Assembly: GCA_050301795.1 (NCBI GenBank)
Contig: JBNKZU010000015.1
Coordinates: 62,001 to 126,000, forward strand
From: JBNKZU01 sp050301795
GTDB taxonomy: Bacteria > Pseudomonadota > Gammaproteobacteria > Thiohalomonadales > Thiohalomonadaceae
Direction of reading: 5' to 3'
DNA length: 64,000 nt
Shown here: positions 34,674-44,271 of the stretch, piece by piece
Layout: each line of letters starts with the position of its first letter
Position numbering within the stretch: position 1 is the first letter of the stretch
The notes under the pieces: generated by a model
Database searches by the model: none
What the model was told of the DNA's origin: nothing
The model's input: only the letters and a program-made list of their open reading frames with translations
Translations under genes and position numbers: made by a program

Positions 34674-36176
34674 ATGACTCACATGAAACTATTCCGTTTT
34701 AAAGGTGGCGTTCATCCTAAAGAGAATAAAACCACTCGCCAACTACCGATACAGCAACTCCCGTTGCCAGAGTATCTCTATCTGCCATTGCAACAACATA
34801 TCGGAGCCCCGGCAAAACCTCTGGTCAATGTTGGGGATACGGTTTTAAAAGGCGAGCTGATTGCTGAGGCTGTTGGGTTTGTCTCTGCACCCATACACGC
34901 ATCAAGCTCTGGCACCGTGATCGCGATTGAGGATATTGCTTCGCCACACCCTTCTGGTCTTCCGGTTAAATCGATTGTAATCAAAACCGATGGCAAGGAT
35001 CAATGGCGGGAAAGCGCCGCTGTTGATGACCCATTCTCACTAAGCCCTGAAGAGATTGCTGAACGTGTCGGTAATGCCGGAATTGTCGGCATGGGTGGGG
35101 CTGCGTTTCCGGCTGCGATAAAGCTTAATCTCGGAAGCAAAGGAAAGATCCACACATTGATTATCAACGGCGGTGAGTGTGAACCCTACCTCACCTGTGA
35201 TGATCGACTAATGCAGGAGCGCCCTGAACCAATTATTGATGGCGTTCGTTTGATGCTCAAGGCGCTTGGTGCGACACGTGCGTTTATTGCGATCGAGAAC
35301 AACAAACCCGAAGCCCAACAAGCATTAACCGCTGCGTCTAAAGCGTATCCCAATATTAAGGTTGTCGGCGTTCCCACACGCTACCCGATGGGATCTGAAA
35401 AACAGATGATCCAGACCCTGACCGGACTCGAAGTTCCGGCTGGTGGATTGGGGGCAGATGTCGGTGTCGTGGTGCACAACGTCGCAACAACCTATGCAGT
35501 TAACGACGCCATCACAAATGACCACCCTCTTGTTAGCCGCATTGTTACCGTAAGTGGCGGTGAGCTGAAAAAACCCGCAAATCTTGAAGTACCGATTGGT
35601 ACTCGTGCCAGTGAGTTAATAAAGTTTTGTGGTGGCGTAAAGGAACCGAAACGAATTGTGTTAGGCGGGCCAATGATGGGAACAACTCTACCCCATTTTG
35701 AGATCCCGATAGTTAAAGGGAGCAATGGTGTTCTGGCTCTTGGAAGTGAGGAAATACCATCCCAACATCAGGCCAGTTCATGTATTCGTTGTGGTCGCTG
35801 TGTTAATGCGTGCCCACTTAGCCTAGTGCCACTGGAGATGGTCGCCCATATCCGTAAGGGAAAATTTGATGAGGCCGTTGACCTTGGGCTTTACGACTGT
35901 ATTGCATGTGGAACCTGCGCCTACGTCTGCCCATCAACAATCCCACTCACACACTACTTTAACTATGCAAAAGGGCAACTTGGCGTTCGTCGTAATGAAA
36001 AACAGAAAGCCAATTATACCCGTGAACTTGCTGTTGCCCGACAGCGCCGAATCGAAAAAGAGGCTGCTGCAAAACGCGAGATGATGCTAAAACGCAAGGC
36101 AGAACGCGAAGCTAAAAAGCGTGCCGAGCAACAGGCGCAACAAGAAGAATCTGAATCCCAAAGCGAGAATGACTGA
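34674..36176 (+). CDS. rnfC: RnfC, NADH-oxidising subunit of the Rnf complex
   Basis: A 500-residue protein. It has the NADH/FMN-binding GMGGAAFPAAIKL and GGECEPYLTCDD motifs, and later two [4Fe-4S] motifs CIRCGRCVNACP and CIACGTCAYVCP. The tail is a short charged Lys/Ala/Glu-rich stretch, much shorter than the repeat tails of enterobacterial RsxC. ATG 34674 is three bases after rnfB; ATG 34683 is an alternative. Confidence 0.94.
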   Translation: MTHMKLFRFKGGVHPKENKTTRQLPIQQLPLPEYLYLPLQQHIGAPAKPLVNVGDTVLKGELIAEAVGFVSAPIHASSSGTVIAIEDIASPHPSGLPVKSIVIKTDGKDQWRESAAVDDPFSLSPEEIAERVGNAGIVGMGGAAFPAAIKLNLGSKGKIHTLIINGGECEPYLTCDDRLMQERPEPIIDGVRLMLKALGATRAFIAIENNKPEAQQALTAASKAYPNIKVVGVPTRYPMGSEKQMIQTLTGLEVPAGGLGADVGVVVHNVATTYAVNDAITNDHPLVSRIVTVSGGELKKPANLEVPIGTRASELIKFCGGVKEPKRIVLGGPMMGTTLPHFEIPIVKGSNGVLALGSEEIPSQHQASSCIRCGRCVNACPLSLVPLEMVAHIRKGKFDEAVDLGLYDCIACGTCAYVCPSTIPLTHYFNYAKGQLGVRRNEKQKANYTRELAVARQRRIEKEAAAKREMMLKRKAEREAKKRAEQQAQQEESESQSEND

Positions 36177-36178
36177 TC

Positions 36179-37297
36179 ATGTTAACGATTGCATCCCCCC
36201 ATACACACGACAGTAACTCCATCAGTCGAATCATGTTGTTGGTCATTTCTGCGTTAATGCCCGCAACAATTATGGGCATCTACCTTTTTGGTTGGCCAGC
36301 CTTTAACACATTGTTGATCACCATTATCTCGGCGCTACTTGCTGAGGCATGGGCATTGAAGATCATGAAGCTACCGATCAAAACTACCTTGCTTGATGGT
36401 TCGGCGCTCTTAACCGGACTGCTGCTTGCGCTTTCACTTCCCCCCTGGGCACCGTGGTGGATTGCGGTGCTGGGGGCATTTTTTGCGATTGTGGTTGGAA
36501 AACACTTTTTTGGTGGTCTGGGTCAGAATCTGTTTAACCCTGCGATGGTCGGTCGTGTCGTGCTTTTGATCTCCTTCCCGCTGGAGATGACAACCTGGGT
36601 TTCTCCTTCACCGATTAATAGTATGAACTCACCATCATTTATCGACTCACTGATTATCACCTTTGGTAATAGCCCGCTAATCGATAGCGTTAGTGGTGCA
36701 AGTGTGCTTGGTTTTGTCAAAACAGAGTTAGGCCTGGGAAAAGAGCTGACCGATATCTTACCGACGGTGTTTAATCCAGTTAATGCCGGGCTTGGTTTGT
36801 CACATGGTAGTCTCGGCGAAACACCAGCCTTGCTTCTGATTTTTGGTGGAGTGTTTCTAATCTATACACGTGTGATTACATGGCATATTCCATTGTCGAT
36901 GTTACTTACCCTTGGGGTCATGGCTGAGGTGATGCATCAGGTCAATCCGCAACTTTACAGTGGTGCAACAACGCACCTGCTTAGCGGTGCAGCGATCCTG
37001 GGAGCCTTCTTTATCGCGACTGATCCGGTCGGCTCACCGGCAACAATAAAAGGACAACTGATCTTCGGCGCGGGTTGTGGCCTGTTGGTTTACATTATCA
37101 GAACATGGGCTGGTTTCCCGGAGGGTGTTGCCTTTGCCGTATTGTTAATGAATGCAGGTACACCTTTAATTGATCACTACATCAAACCACGTATCTATGG
37201 CCGTAACAGTCAGGGGCAGCCACTTGATTATCAAAGCGGTGGATTTGCAAGACGTTTAGAAAAACTCAAAAGAGGTCACTCCGATGGCAACGCATAA
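36179..37297 (+). CDS. rnfD: RnfD, flavin-bearing membrane subunit
   Basis: A 372-residue protein with about ten membrane segments: GHKHFFGG-like VGKHFFGGLGQNLFNPAMVG and FFIATDPVGSPAT are family marks. The flavinylation motif reads SVSGASVLG (about residues 180-188), with Ser where Thr is the usual FMN acceptor. It follows rnfC by two bases and overlaps rnfG by 14. Confidence 0.94.
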   Translation: MLTIASPHTHDSNSISRIMLLVISALMPATIMGIYLFGWPAFNTLLITIISALLAEAWALKIMKLPIKTTLLDGSALLTGLLLALSLPPWAPWWIAVLGAFFAIVVGKHFFGGLGQNLFNPAMVGRVVLLISFPLEMTTWVSPSPINSMNSPSFIDSLIITFGNSPLIDSVSGASVLGFVKTELGLGKELTDILPTVFNPVNAGLGLSHGSLGETPALLLIFGGVFLIYTRVITWHIPLSMLLTLGVMAEVMHQVNPQLYSGATTHLLSGAAILGAFFIATDPVGSPATIKGQLIFGAGCGLLVYIIRTWAGFPEGVAFAVLLMNAGTPLIDHYIKPRIYGRNSQGQPLDYQSGGFARRLEKLKRGHSDGNA

Positions 37298-37961
37298 GGG
37301 GGTACTGGAACCGAGTTATCGTAAACGTACCGCATACCAGGCGATGCTTCTTGGCGGCATGGCAACACTGGTCAGCAGCATTCTCGTACTCGGAGATATT
37401 CGCACACATGAGGATATTGAGTTACGTCATGCAGAGGATCTGCGTCAATCATTAAGTCAGGTTGTGCCGCAAGATCTCTATAACAATGACATGATCAAAG
37501 ACACCATAACCATCAACGATCAGGGAGAGCACCTGATCTATATTGCTCGCAAAGATAGTGCTGTTACTGCCGTTGCCTTTGAGACAACAGGCCAGGGATA
37601 CGCTGGTGCGGTGACCTCAATTATCGGTATTTCAAACAACGGGAAGGTATTAGGTGTACGGGTCTTGCGTCATGCTGAGACTCCGGGATTGGGTGACAAA
37701 ATCGAGATCAAGCGCAATCCCTGGATCACCTCTTTTGATGGCCGCTCACTGGGAGACCCCGACGAAAACGGTTGGAAGGTTAAAAAGGATGGCGGCATCT
37801 TTGACCAGTTTACCGGAGCGACCATCACCCCTCGTGCAGTGGTTGCATCGGTCAAGAGCGCGCTGGATCTGTACAAGCAGCATCGACAAACCATTATTGA
37901 AATCCCGGTTCCACAAAGTGAACCTGAAACAACATCACCTATGGAGGAGCGTTCGAAATGA
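37284..37961 (+). CDS. rnfG: RnfG, periplasmic flavin subunit
   Basis: A 225-residue protein with one N-terminal membrane anchor (MLLGGMATLVSSILVL). The FMN domain includes HAETPGLGD and the covalent flavinylation motif TGATITPRAVV, with Thr as acceptor. The product faces the periplasm. Confidence 0.94.
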   Translation: MATHKGVLEPSYRKRTAYQAMLLGGMATLVSSILVLGDIRTHEDIELRHAEDLRQSLSQVVPQDLYNNDMIKDTITINDQGEHLIYIARKDSAVTAVAFETTGQGYAGAVTSIIGISNNGKVLGVRVLRHAETPGLGDKIEIKRNPWITSFDGRSLGDPDENGWKVKKDGGIFDQFTGATITPRAVVASVKSALDLYKQHRQTIIEIPVPQSEPETTSPMEERSK

Positions 37962-38653
37962 GTAATGCGATTGACTATAAACGTATCCTCCGTGATGGCC
38001 TTTTGGATAACAATGTTGTGTTTGCGCAACTATTGGCACTGTGTCCACTACTTGCGGTTACCGGCACAGCAACCAATGGCTTAGGACTTGGTTTAGCCTC
38101 GCTATTTGTTATGGTGGTCTCTAATCTGATAGTTGCACTGTTTCGCGGCATTATTACTCCAGAGGTGAGGATTCCGATATTTATCCTGTTAATTGCAGGA
38201 ATCGTAACGCTGGTTGATATGATTATGAACGCGTGGATGCACGAACTACATAAAGTGCTCGGACTGTTTATTCCTTTGATCGTCACCAACTGTGCCATTC
38301 TTGGGCGTGCTGAAGCTTTTGCCTCGCGTAATACCATCCGGGCATCCGTTACCGATGGCTTTGCGATGGGGTTAGGATTCCTAATTGCATTAGTCGCGCT
38401 TGGCGCAGTCCGCGAAATCTTCGGTGCCGGAACTCTCTTTAGCGGTGCATCACTTCTGCTTGGTGAGAATTTCCACTTTATGGAGATCACATTGGTATCG
38501 GATTACAGCGGGTTTCTGTTAATGGCGCTTCCCCCGGGCGGCTTTATCATGATGGGGGTACTGATGGCCTTTAAGCAGCATCACGATCAAAAGGCAAAAC
38601 AAAACTCAACTACAGAGACAACCCCTCTACAGGCACAGGAGCCACAACAATGA
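37958..38653 (+). CDS. rnfE: RnfE, membrane subunit paired with RnfA
   Basis: A 231-residue homologue of RnfA with six membrane segments. Marks: NNVVFAQLLALCPLLAVTGT and LIVTNCAILGRAEAFA, with the Cys residues for the shared [2Fe-2S] cluster. It overlaps rnfG by four bases (ATGA). Confidence 0.95.
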   Translation: MSNAIDYKRILRDGLLDNNVVFAQLLALCPLLAVTGTATNGLGLGLASLFVMVVSNLIVALFRGIITPEVRIPIFILLIAGIVTLVDMIMNAWMHELHKVLGLFIPLIVTNCAILGRAEAFASRNTIRASVTDGFAMGLGFLIALVALGAVREIFGAGTLFSGASLLLGENFHFMEITLVSDYSGFLLMALPPGGFIMMGVLMAFKQHHDQKAKQNSTTETTPLQAQEPQQ

Positions 38654-38907
38654 AGATAAGTGTCTGTTACGCCGAACAACAGAAACAGTTGTGGTTACAC
38701 ATTGAAGTTGATGAAGGTACGACTGTAGAGCAGGCGATTGTTCAATCGGGGATACTCGAAAAACTACCTCACGTTGATCTCGAAACCAACAAGGTCGGTA
38801 TCTTTGGCAAACCAACCAAACTCGATAAGGTGATTGAAGAGGGAGACCGTATCGAAATCTATGATCCCATCACGGTTGATCCTGAAACGGTCGAAAGACG
38901 TTTTTAG
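38650..38907 (+). CDS. rnfH: RnfH, ubiquitin-like fold protein
   Basis: An 85-residue protein with the RnfH pattern: SVCYAEQQKQLW, GTTVEQAIVQSGIL, VGIFGKPTKLD and GDRIEIYDPITVDP. It has a beta-grasp fold; its role in the complex is unclear. It overlaps rnfE by four bases and ends the operon. Confidence 0.92.
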   Translation: MKISVCYAEQQKQLWLHIEVDEGTTVEQAIVQSGILEKLPHVDLETNKVGIFGKPTKLDKVIEEGDRIEIYDPITVDPETVERRF

Positions 38908-38927
38908 AACCGTCAACGCATACCCTT

Positions 38928-38958
38928 CCCGGATTACGCTTCGCTTCATCCAGGCTAC
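38928..38958. repeat. REP-like repeat, copy 7
   Basis: CCCGGATTACGCTTCG...CATCCAGGCTAC, inverse orientation, in the 70 bases between convergent rnfH and nifM. One arm has a mismatch. It probably separates the two transcripts. Confidence 0.75.
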
Positions 38959-38977
38959 AGCCATTTAAAAAACGATA

Positions 38978-39817
38978 CTAATCCTGCAACCGACGTCTTA
39001 GCGCTATCTTGCGTTTTTTCTGTTCGAGGTGTGTTCTGATTTTATCTTTTACGGTATCGAGACTTAAGCTCTCATCTGGATGAATGACTTCACAATAGAG
39101 AAGGTGGTATCCCATCTCGGATTCAATGATCTCACTCACCGCTCCCTCTTCCATCGTGAACAAGATTTGATCTAACGCCTTGTATAACTGCCCAGGTTTT
39201 ACCCGACCGATGAGTCCCTCTTTCATTGAGCTTGGGCACTCTGAGTATCGTGCTGCCAGCCCTTTTAGTTTTATACCATCTCCGGCGCACTCTTTTTCGA
39301 TCTCTTTAATCCGCTCTAGCGCATTTTCTCTTTTGTTCTCAGGGTATTCGTCATTGATGGTGATCAGGATGTGTGAAACGGTGCGCGTTTCCGGTACACG
39401 AAACCGTTCTGAATGTTGCAGATAATAGATCTCTAACTCACCATCGGTTACTTCAGTTTCATTTTCAAGCACCTTTTCCAGCACGGCCTCAACATTAAGA
39501 TCGTACTTAAGAGCCTCTTTAAGTGTTTTTCCGTTTAGCCCATTGTATTCAAGGGTTGTATTAAAACTATCCTCATCATCAAAGCGATCACGGAGTGCTT
39601 TATAGGCTTTATCAACACTTCGTTCAGGAACCATTACACCTGCTGCATCGTCTGAGCTTAGAAGTCGTTTACCGATTGCAAGCTGGCTATTGACCTGCTG
39701 CATTAAATGAATACTCTGTTTTTCGTCGAGTTCTGCGGGTGTTTTGTGATAAAGCTCTAATGCATTTCTAAGCATTAAATAGTGAACTTGTGGGCTTTGT
39801 GAGGTAATGGTGTTCAT
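38978..39817 (-). CDS. nifM: NifM, parvulin-type prolyl isomerase for NifH maturation
   Basis: A 279-residue protein. The C-terminal half is a PpiC-type parvulin domain (VSHILITIND, YSECPSSMKEGLIGRVKPGQ, SEMGYHLLYCEVI); the N-terminal half is a helical chaperone-like part. NifM is needed for folding of NifH in Azotobacter and Klebsiella. Last gene of the hesB-nifUSV operon. Confidence 0.92.
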   Translation of the reverse strand: MNTITSQSPQVHYLMLRNALELYHKTPAELDEKQSIHLMQQVNSQLAIGKRLLSSDDAAGVMVPERSVDKAYKALRDRFDDEDSFNTTLEYNGLNGKTLKEALKYDLNVEAVLEKVLENETEVTDGELEIYYLQHSERFRVPETRTVSHILITINDEYPENKRENALERIKEIEKECAGDGIKLKGLAARYSECPSSMKEGLIGRVKPGQLYKALDQILFTMEEGAVSEIIESEMGYHLLYCEVIHPDESLSLDTVKDKIRTHLEQKKRKIALRRRLQD

Positions 39818-39829
39818 GTCGTTTAACTT

Positions 39830-40276
39830 TTACTCGCCAACTGGCTCAAGCGTTGATTCTGGAACAATGAGTGTGCGGCCGGGATAGCGAACATGGTATT
39901 GCACGCCTTGTTCTCCATCTCGCAGTACCTTCAGGATCTGCCCTTCGCTCCCTTTTTCTACAATCATCTCATCACCAACGTAAAGATGTTTGTTTGTTTT
40001 GACATATTCACGAAACTCATAACGGCTTTCGATCCATACATCATCGGCATCAATAAGCTCTTCTTCACGACAGCCGACAACAATGCCATCCTGATCAATA
40101 AAGTGAACCTCGTAGATCACCTGATCTTGTAGAAAGGTGCCACGGTTTCGTACATAACCAACACTACCCCGACGTATCAGCAACTCACCACGATCCATAC
40201 CTGGGTATGTACCATCATTTCGAATGTTGCGAATCACTCGTACTGGCTGTCCATAGTCGAAGTAGATTTCACTCAT
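39830..40276 (-). CDS. nifZ: NifZ, P-cluster maturation factor
   Basis: A 148-residue protein with two NifZ-type SH3-like repeats (QPVRVIRNIRNDGTYPG and HLYVGDEMIVEKGSEG). NifZ helps form the second P-cluster of NifDK. It overlaps nifW by four bases. Confidence 0.92.
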   Translation of the reverse strand: MSEIYFDYGQPVRVIRNIRNDGTYPGMDRGELLIRRGSVGYVRNRGTFLQDQVIYEVHFIDQDGIVVGCREEELIDADDVWIESRYEFREYVKTNKHLYVGDEMIVEKGSEGQILKVLRDGEQGVQYHVRYPGRTLIVPESTLEPVGE

Positions 40277-40596
40277 GATGATGCTCTGCCAATCTTGTCG
40301 AATGGAACAAAGCTGGTTCCGCTCTGCTTTTGATAGATTCTCAGTACCTTTTCGGTACGTGCATCTGAGTTAACAAAATCCTGGTAGGCTTGGTTCAGTG
40401 CGTTGAGATAGATCGCTTTACGCTCGATTGCAGTTTCCGGCATTGTTGCGCCACTAAGATAGTTATGAAAGCGCTGCAAGATGTGGAGTCGATTTACATT
40501 AACCACACTCTGTTCAAATGGAACACCAAAATAGTTTAAGAAGTCCTCTGCCGATTCCAGCTCAGATAGATCATCTTCAAAATCTTCTAGGTTCAT
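40273..40596 (-). CDS. nifW: NifW, nitrogenase-stabilising protein
   Basis: A 107-residue protein with the NifW pattern ESAEDFLNYFGVPF and VNRLHILQRFHNYL. It is implied in protecting or maturing the MoFe protein, together with NifZ. It follows the TPR gene by 12 bases. Confidence 0.92.
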   Translation of the reverse strand: MNLEDFEDDLSELESAEDFLNYFGVPFEQSVVNVNRLHILQRFHNYLSGATMPETAIERKAIYLNALNQAYQDFVNSDARTEKVLRIYQKQSGTSFVPFDKIGRASS

Positions 40597-40608
40597 CTTC
40601 TCTCTCCG

Positions 40609-41130
40609 TTAATTCGCTGAAATAGGGTTGATGTCTGTGAGGTCACTATTCGAGATGGTGCGAAGGAGTGCTGCTGCACCGAAGTGATCTTTGGTGTCGA
40701 GTTGTGCAACCTTCTCAAGTCTTTCCCGTCCCTGATTGATCTCGCCGATCCTCAGGTAAAGATAGGCTTCTGCTTTTAATGTCATCATATAAAAACGCAC
40801 CATACCCATCGACTTGATAATCGCATTGGCAAGTAGATTACTGTTGACCTTCTTCCAGTCCATCGGGAAATCGATTCGATTTGCCACAAGTGATAATGCG
40901 CTTTTTGCCGCCCGCAGCGCATCTTCAAACTTATGTTGATAGTAGTAGTAACGATATAGTGCGACTAATACCGAAAGATTATCCGGCTCTAAAAAATAGG
41001 CCTTCAGTAGATAACTCTCGCTCTTCTTCTGCCCATAACTTAACGACGCCTTTTGTAACAGTTCGCTGACTGTTTCTGACATCGGTTCTTCAAAATAGAG
41101 ATGATTTGTATCGATATCCAAAAGATCCAT
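40609..41130 (-). CDS. TPR-like protein of the nif operon
   Basis: A 173-residue helical protein with tetratricopeptide-like repeats (SYLLKAYFLEPDNLSVLVAL, KFEDALRAAKSALSL, MMTLKAEAYLYLRIGEINQG). I know no named family, although small proteins of unknown function occupy the same place between cysE and nifW in some nif clusters. Its ATG overlaps the cysE stop (TAATG), so it is co-translated and probably serves nitrogenase assembly as an adaptor. Confidence 0.7.
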   Translation of the reverse strand: MDLLDIDTNHLYFEEPMSETVSELLQKASLSYGQKKSESYLLKAYFLEPDNLSVLVALYRYYYYQHKFEDALRAAKSALSLVANRIDFPMDWKKVNSNLLANAIIKSMGMVRFYMMTLKAEAYLYLRIGEINQGRERLEKVAQLDTKDHFGAAALLRTISNSDLTDINPISAN

Positions 41131-41912
41131 TAGATTACCTCCATGGGAGCAACTTTGTTTTTTATTTGATCAAACTGGGTTAAATCACAACCATCACCAC
41201 AAATTGAGCAGCCATCATCTTTATGATTGATCTGCCGTTCAAGCATATCGATACGCTCAATTAAACAACTAATCGCCTTTCCTACTGGGTCAGGGATCAG
41301 GTGATGATTTAAATCAATACCATTTAACTGTTCGCCTACCTCCGAGTCCCGTGAGACAATGCGCCCGGGAATACCTATCACCGATTTACCATCCGGCACG
41401 TTTGCTACAACAACTGAGTTGGCTCCGATCCTTACCCCCTTACCCAGGGTAATCGCGCCAAGCACTTTTGCTCCGGCACCAACCATCACACCGTCATTGA
41501 GTATTGGGTGACGTCGCCCCTTGTTCCACGTTGTGCCTCCTAAGGTCACACCATGATAGAGGGTTACATCATTACCAATGATTGCGGTTTCGCCGATCAC
41601 GACTCCTGCACCATGATCAATAAAAAAGCGGCGGCCAATGGTCGCGCCTGGATGAATATCAATATTGGTTATCAGGCGAGCGATAAATGAGATTAGCCTT
41701 GCGGTGTAGTGAAAGCCTCGATTCCACAATCGGTTGGCCATGCGGTAGAAGATCAGCGCATGTAAACCAGGATATGTTGTGAAGACTTCAAAACGATTAC
41801 GTGCAGCCGGATCTCTTTCAAACACACATGAGATGTCCTCTTTTAACTGCCCGAAAAATCCCTTTTCCGGATTTAGCTCACTTTGGTTAACGCTGTAGTT
41901 ATTATCAATCAT
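41130..41912 (-). CDS. cysE1: Serine O-acetyltransferase, nif-associated
   Basis: Makes O-acetylserine for cysteine supply to NifS. A 260-residue left-handed beta-helix enzyme with hexapeptide repeats: IHPGATIGRRFFIDHGAGVV, GNDVTLYHGVTLGG, GAGAKVLGAITLG. Its place after nifV is as in Azotobacter, where it boosts cysteine for cluster building. ATG at 41912; an in-frame GTG sits three bases earlier. Confidence 0.92.
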   Translation of the reverse strand: MIDNNYSVNQSELNPEKGFFGQLKEDISCVFERDPAARNRFEVFTTYPGLHALIFYRMANRLWNRGFHYTARLISFIARLITNIDIHPGATIGRRFFIDHGAGVVIGETAIIGNDVTLYHGVTLGGTTWNKGRRHPILNDGVMVGAGAKVLGAITLGKGVRIGANSVVVANVPDGKSVIGIPGRIVSRDSEVGEQLNGIDLNHHLIPDPVGKAISCLIERIDMLERQINHKDDGCSICGDGCDLTQFDQIKNKVAPMEVI

Positions 41913-41922
41913 CACATCAATC

Positions 41923-43044
41923 TCAATGCTTCATCATGGTATAGATATCATGTAACTCTTCAGCGCTTGGTGGTCGCTTTGTTGTTGCACTAAACCTGCG
42001 AATCAGCGGTAGTAGCATTACTGACTCATCGACTGAGATATCAATGCCTTGATTCATCATAAAGTGTCGAACGGCTCGACTCCCTGAATGCTTACCGATC
42101 ACCAATTGGTGCTCGCGTCCGATAAGCGCTGGATCAATGCCTTGATAATTATTGGGATCTTTTAATAGACCATCGACATGGATGCCCGACTCATGGGTAA
42201 ACACACCCTCACCGACAAGACTTTTATGCCAGGGCAAGGGTCTTCCTGATGCTGTGGCGACTTGCTGTGAAACCTCATAATAACGGTTTAGATCGACACT
42301 ACACGACTGTTGACCAATCACCTGTATACCCATCACAACCTCTTCAAGCGCGGCATTACCTGCACGCTCTCCCAACCCGTTTACGGTGGTATTTACATGT
42401 GAAGCACCCGCTTTTATTGCGGCGAGAGTGTTGGCTGTGGCCAGACCCAAATCATCATGGGCGTGCATTTCGATATCCAGATCACTACGCGCACACAGTG
42501 CCGAGATTCGATCATAAAGCCCAAATGGCTCCATTATGCCGACGGTATCTGCAAACCGGAATCGATCTGCCCCGGCTCTATGTGCTGTTTCTATCACTTG
42601 ATAGAGGAAATCATCATCAGCTCTTGAGGCATCTTCGCCACCAACACCGACTGCAAACCCCTGATCGCACGCTTTTCGAACCATGACATCGATATTTTCT
42701 ATTACCCATGCCCGATCTTTTCCAAGCTTGTGCGTAATCTGTTGATCAGATACCGGCATTGATAGATCAATACGTGGCACTCCAAGACCCTGGCATAGCG
42801 CAAGATCTTTATCATTCATCCTCGCCCAAACGAGTAACTCGGCTTTTAAGGGTAGTGAAGCAAGGGTACGAATATCGTCACGCTCCTCTTCACCCATCGC
42901 CGGGATTCCGATCTCTAACTCCTGGACACCAAGACGATCCAATGCGGTTGCGATCTCGATCTTCTCTTCAAGCGTAAACGCAACTCCGGCAGTCTGTTCA
43001 CCATCTCTGAGGGTTGTATCATCAATGATAATTTGCCGTTTCAT
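41923..43044 (-). CDS. nifV: Homocitrate synthase NifV
   Basis: Condenses acetyl-CoA with 2-oxoglutarate to make homocitrate, the organic ligand of FeMo-co. A 373-residue DRE-TIM enzyme: IDDTTLRDGEQTAGVAF, EMHAHDDLGLATANTLAA with metal His residues, and NTTVNGLGERAGNAALEEV. I start at ATG 43044, which begins MKRQIIIDDTTL; the upstream frame overlaps nifS. Confidence 0.94.
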   Translation of the reverse strand: MKRQIIIDDTTLRDGEQTAGVAFTLEEKIEIATALDRLGVQELEIGIPAMGEEERDDIRTLASLPLKAELLVWARMNDKDLALCQGLGVPRIDLSMPVSDQQITHKLGKDRAWVIENIDVMVRKACDQGFAVGVGGEDASRADDDFLYQVIETAHRAGADRFRFADTVGIMEPFGLYDRISALCARSDLDIEMHAHDDLGLATANTLAAIKAGASHVNTTVNGLGERAGNAALEEVVMGIQVIGQQSCSVDLNRYYEVSQQVATASGRPLPWHKSLVGEGVFTHESGIHVDGLLKDPNNYQGIDPALIGREHQLVIGKHSGSRAVRHFMMNQGIDISVDESVMLLPLIRRFSATTKRPPSAEELHDIYTMMKH

Positions 43045-43052
43045 CACATCAC

Positions 43053-44261
43053 CTAGGCATACGTTGGTGTAAATGACTGTTCTGGATTTTGCACTGGTGC
43101 ACCATCCGCCCAATAGGGAGAGAGCTTGCGTAGTTTTTCTGCAATCGGAGGAACGGCCTCAATAACCCGTTCAATCTCTTCCATCGTGTTATATCGTGAA
43201 AGCGAGAATCTAACCGTACCGTGTGCTGCTGTGTATGGGATACCCATCGCCTTCATTACATGTGAAGGTTCAAGTGAACCCGAGGTGCAGGCCGATCCGC
43301 TTGAAGCAGCGATACCCGCACGATTTAATAGCAACAGGATTCCTTCACCCTCAATATATTCAAAAGCGATATTTGCAGTATTTGGCAGGCGGTTATTTAC
43401 ATCTCCGGTCACAAACGCATTAGGGATAACTTCGAGTAACCCCTCTTCGAGGCGATCACGCATCTGTTTAACTACACGATTTTCATGCTCGATATTTGCC
43501 ATTGCCAACTCGGCCGCTTTTCCCAGTGCAACAATTGATGCACTGTTTTCGGTTCCGGCACGGCGTCCACGCTCTTGATGTCCACCACGGAGCAATGGAC
43601 GATAACGGGTTCCGCGTCTGAGATAGAGCACGCCAATCCCTTTAGGGGCGTGAAGTTTATGACCCGAGAGTGACAGCATGTCGATTTTTATCTCTTTCAG
43701 ATTGATTGGAATCTTGCCGACGGCTTGCACTGCATCGGTGTGAAACATGACCCCATGCTCATGTGCCATCGCTGCCATCGCTTCAACCGGGAAGATCGTT
43801 CCGGTTTCGTTATTTGCCCACATCACAGAAACTATCGCGACCTTATCCGAAAGCTTTGAGCGATATTCATCAAGATCAACCTGTCCGACCTTATTCACCT
43901 TAAGCCGATGAATGGTGTACCCATCCTTTTCGAGATAATCACAGAGCGTCAGAATTGCCGGATGCTCAACCTCGGTGGTAATGATCTCTTTACGCTCAGG
44001 TTGCGCCTTTAATGCAGAGAGGATTGCAGTGCTGTCCGACTCTGTGCCGCAAGAGGTAAAAACAATCTCGGTATCGTGCTCGGCACCTATGAGCGCCTGA
44101 ACCTGTCTGCGAGCATTTAGTACCGCTTTACCAACCTTGTTTCCAAAGTTATGCAGTGAAGATGGATTACCGAACTGCTCACTAAAATAGGGAAGCATCG
44201 CCTCAACAACCTCAGGAGAGACCATTGTTGTTGCGTTGTTATCGAGATAGATATCACTCAT
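43053..44261 (-). CDS. nifS: Cysteine desulfurase NifS
   Basis: PLP enzyme giving sulfur to NifU. A 402-residue protein: PLP-binding Lys in LSGHKLHAPKG, HTDAVQAVGK, and catalytic Cys in SSGSACTSGSLEPSHVM. It follows nifU by ten bases. Confidence 0.95.
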   Translation of the reverse strand: MSDIYLDNNATTMVSPEVVEAMLPYFSEQFGNPSSLHNFGNKVGKAVLNARRQVQALIGAEHDTEIVFTSCGTESDSTAILSALKAQPERKEIITTEVEHPAILTLCDYLEKDGYTIHRLKVNKVGQVDLDEYRSKLSDKVAIVSVMWANNETGTIFPVEAMAAMAHEHGVMFHTDAVQAVGKIPINLKEIKIDMLSLSGHKLHAPKGIGVLYLRRGTRYRPLLRGGHQERGRRAGTENSASIVALGKAAELAMANIEHENRVVKQMRDRLEEGLLEVIPNAFVTGDVNNRLPNTANIAFEYIEGEGILLLLNRAGIAASSGSACTSGSLEPSHVMKAMGIPYTAAHGTVRFSLSRYNTMEEIERVIEAVPPIAEKLRKLSPYWADGAPVQNPEQSFTPTYA

Positions 44262-44271
44262 GACATCACCC

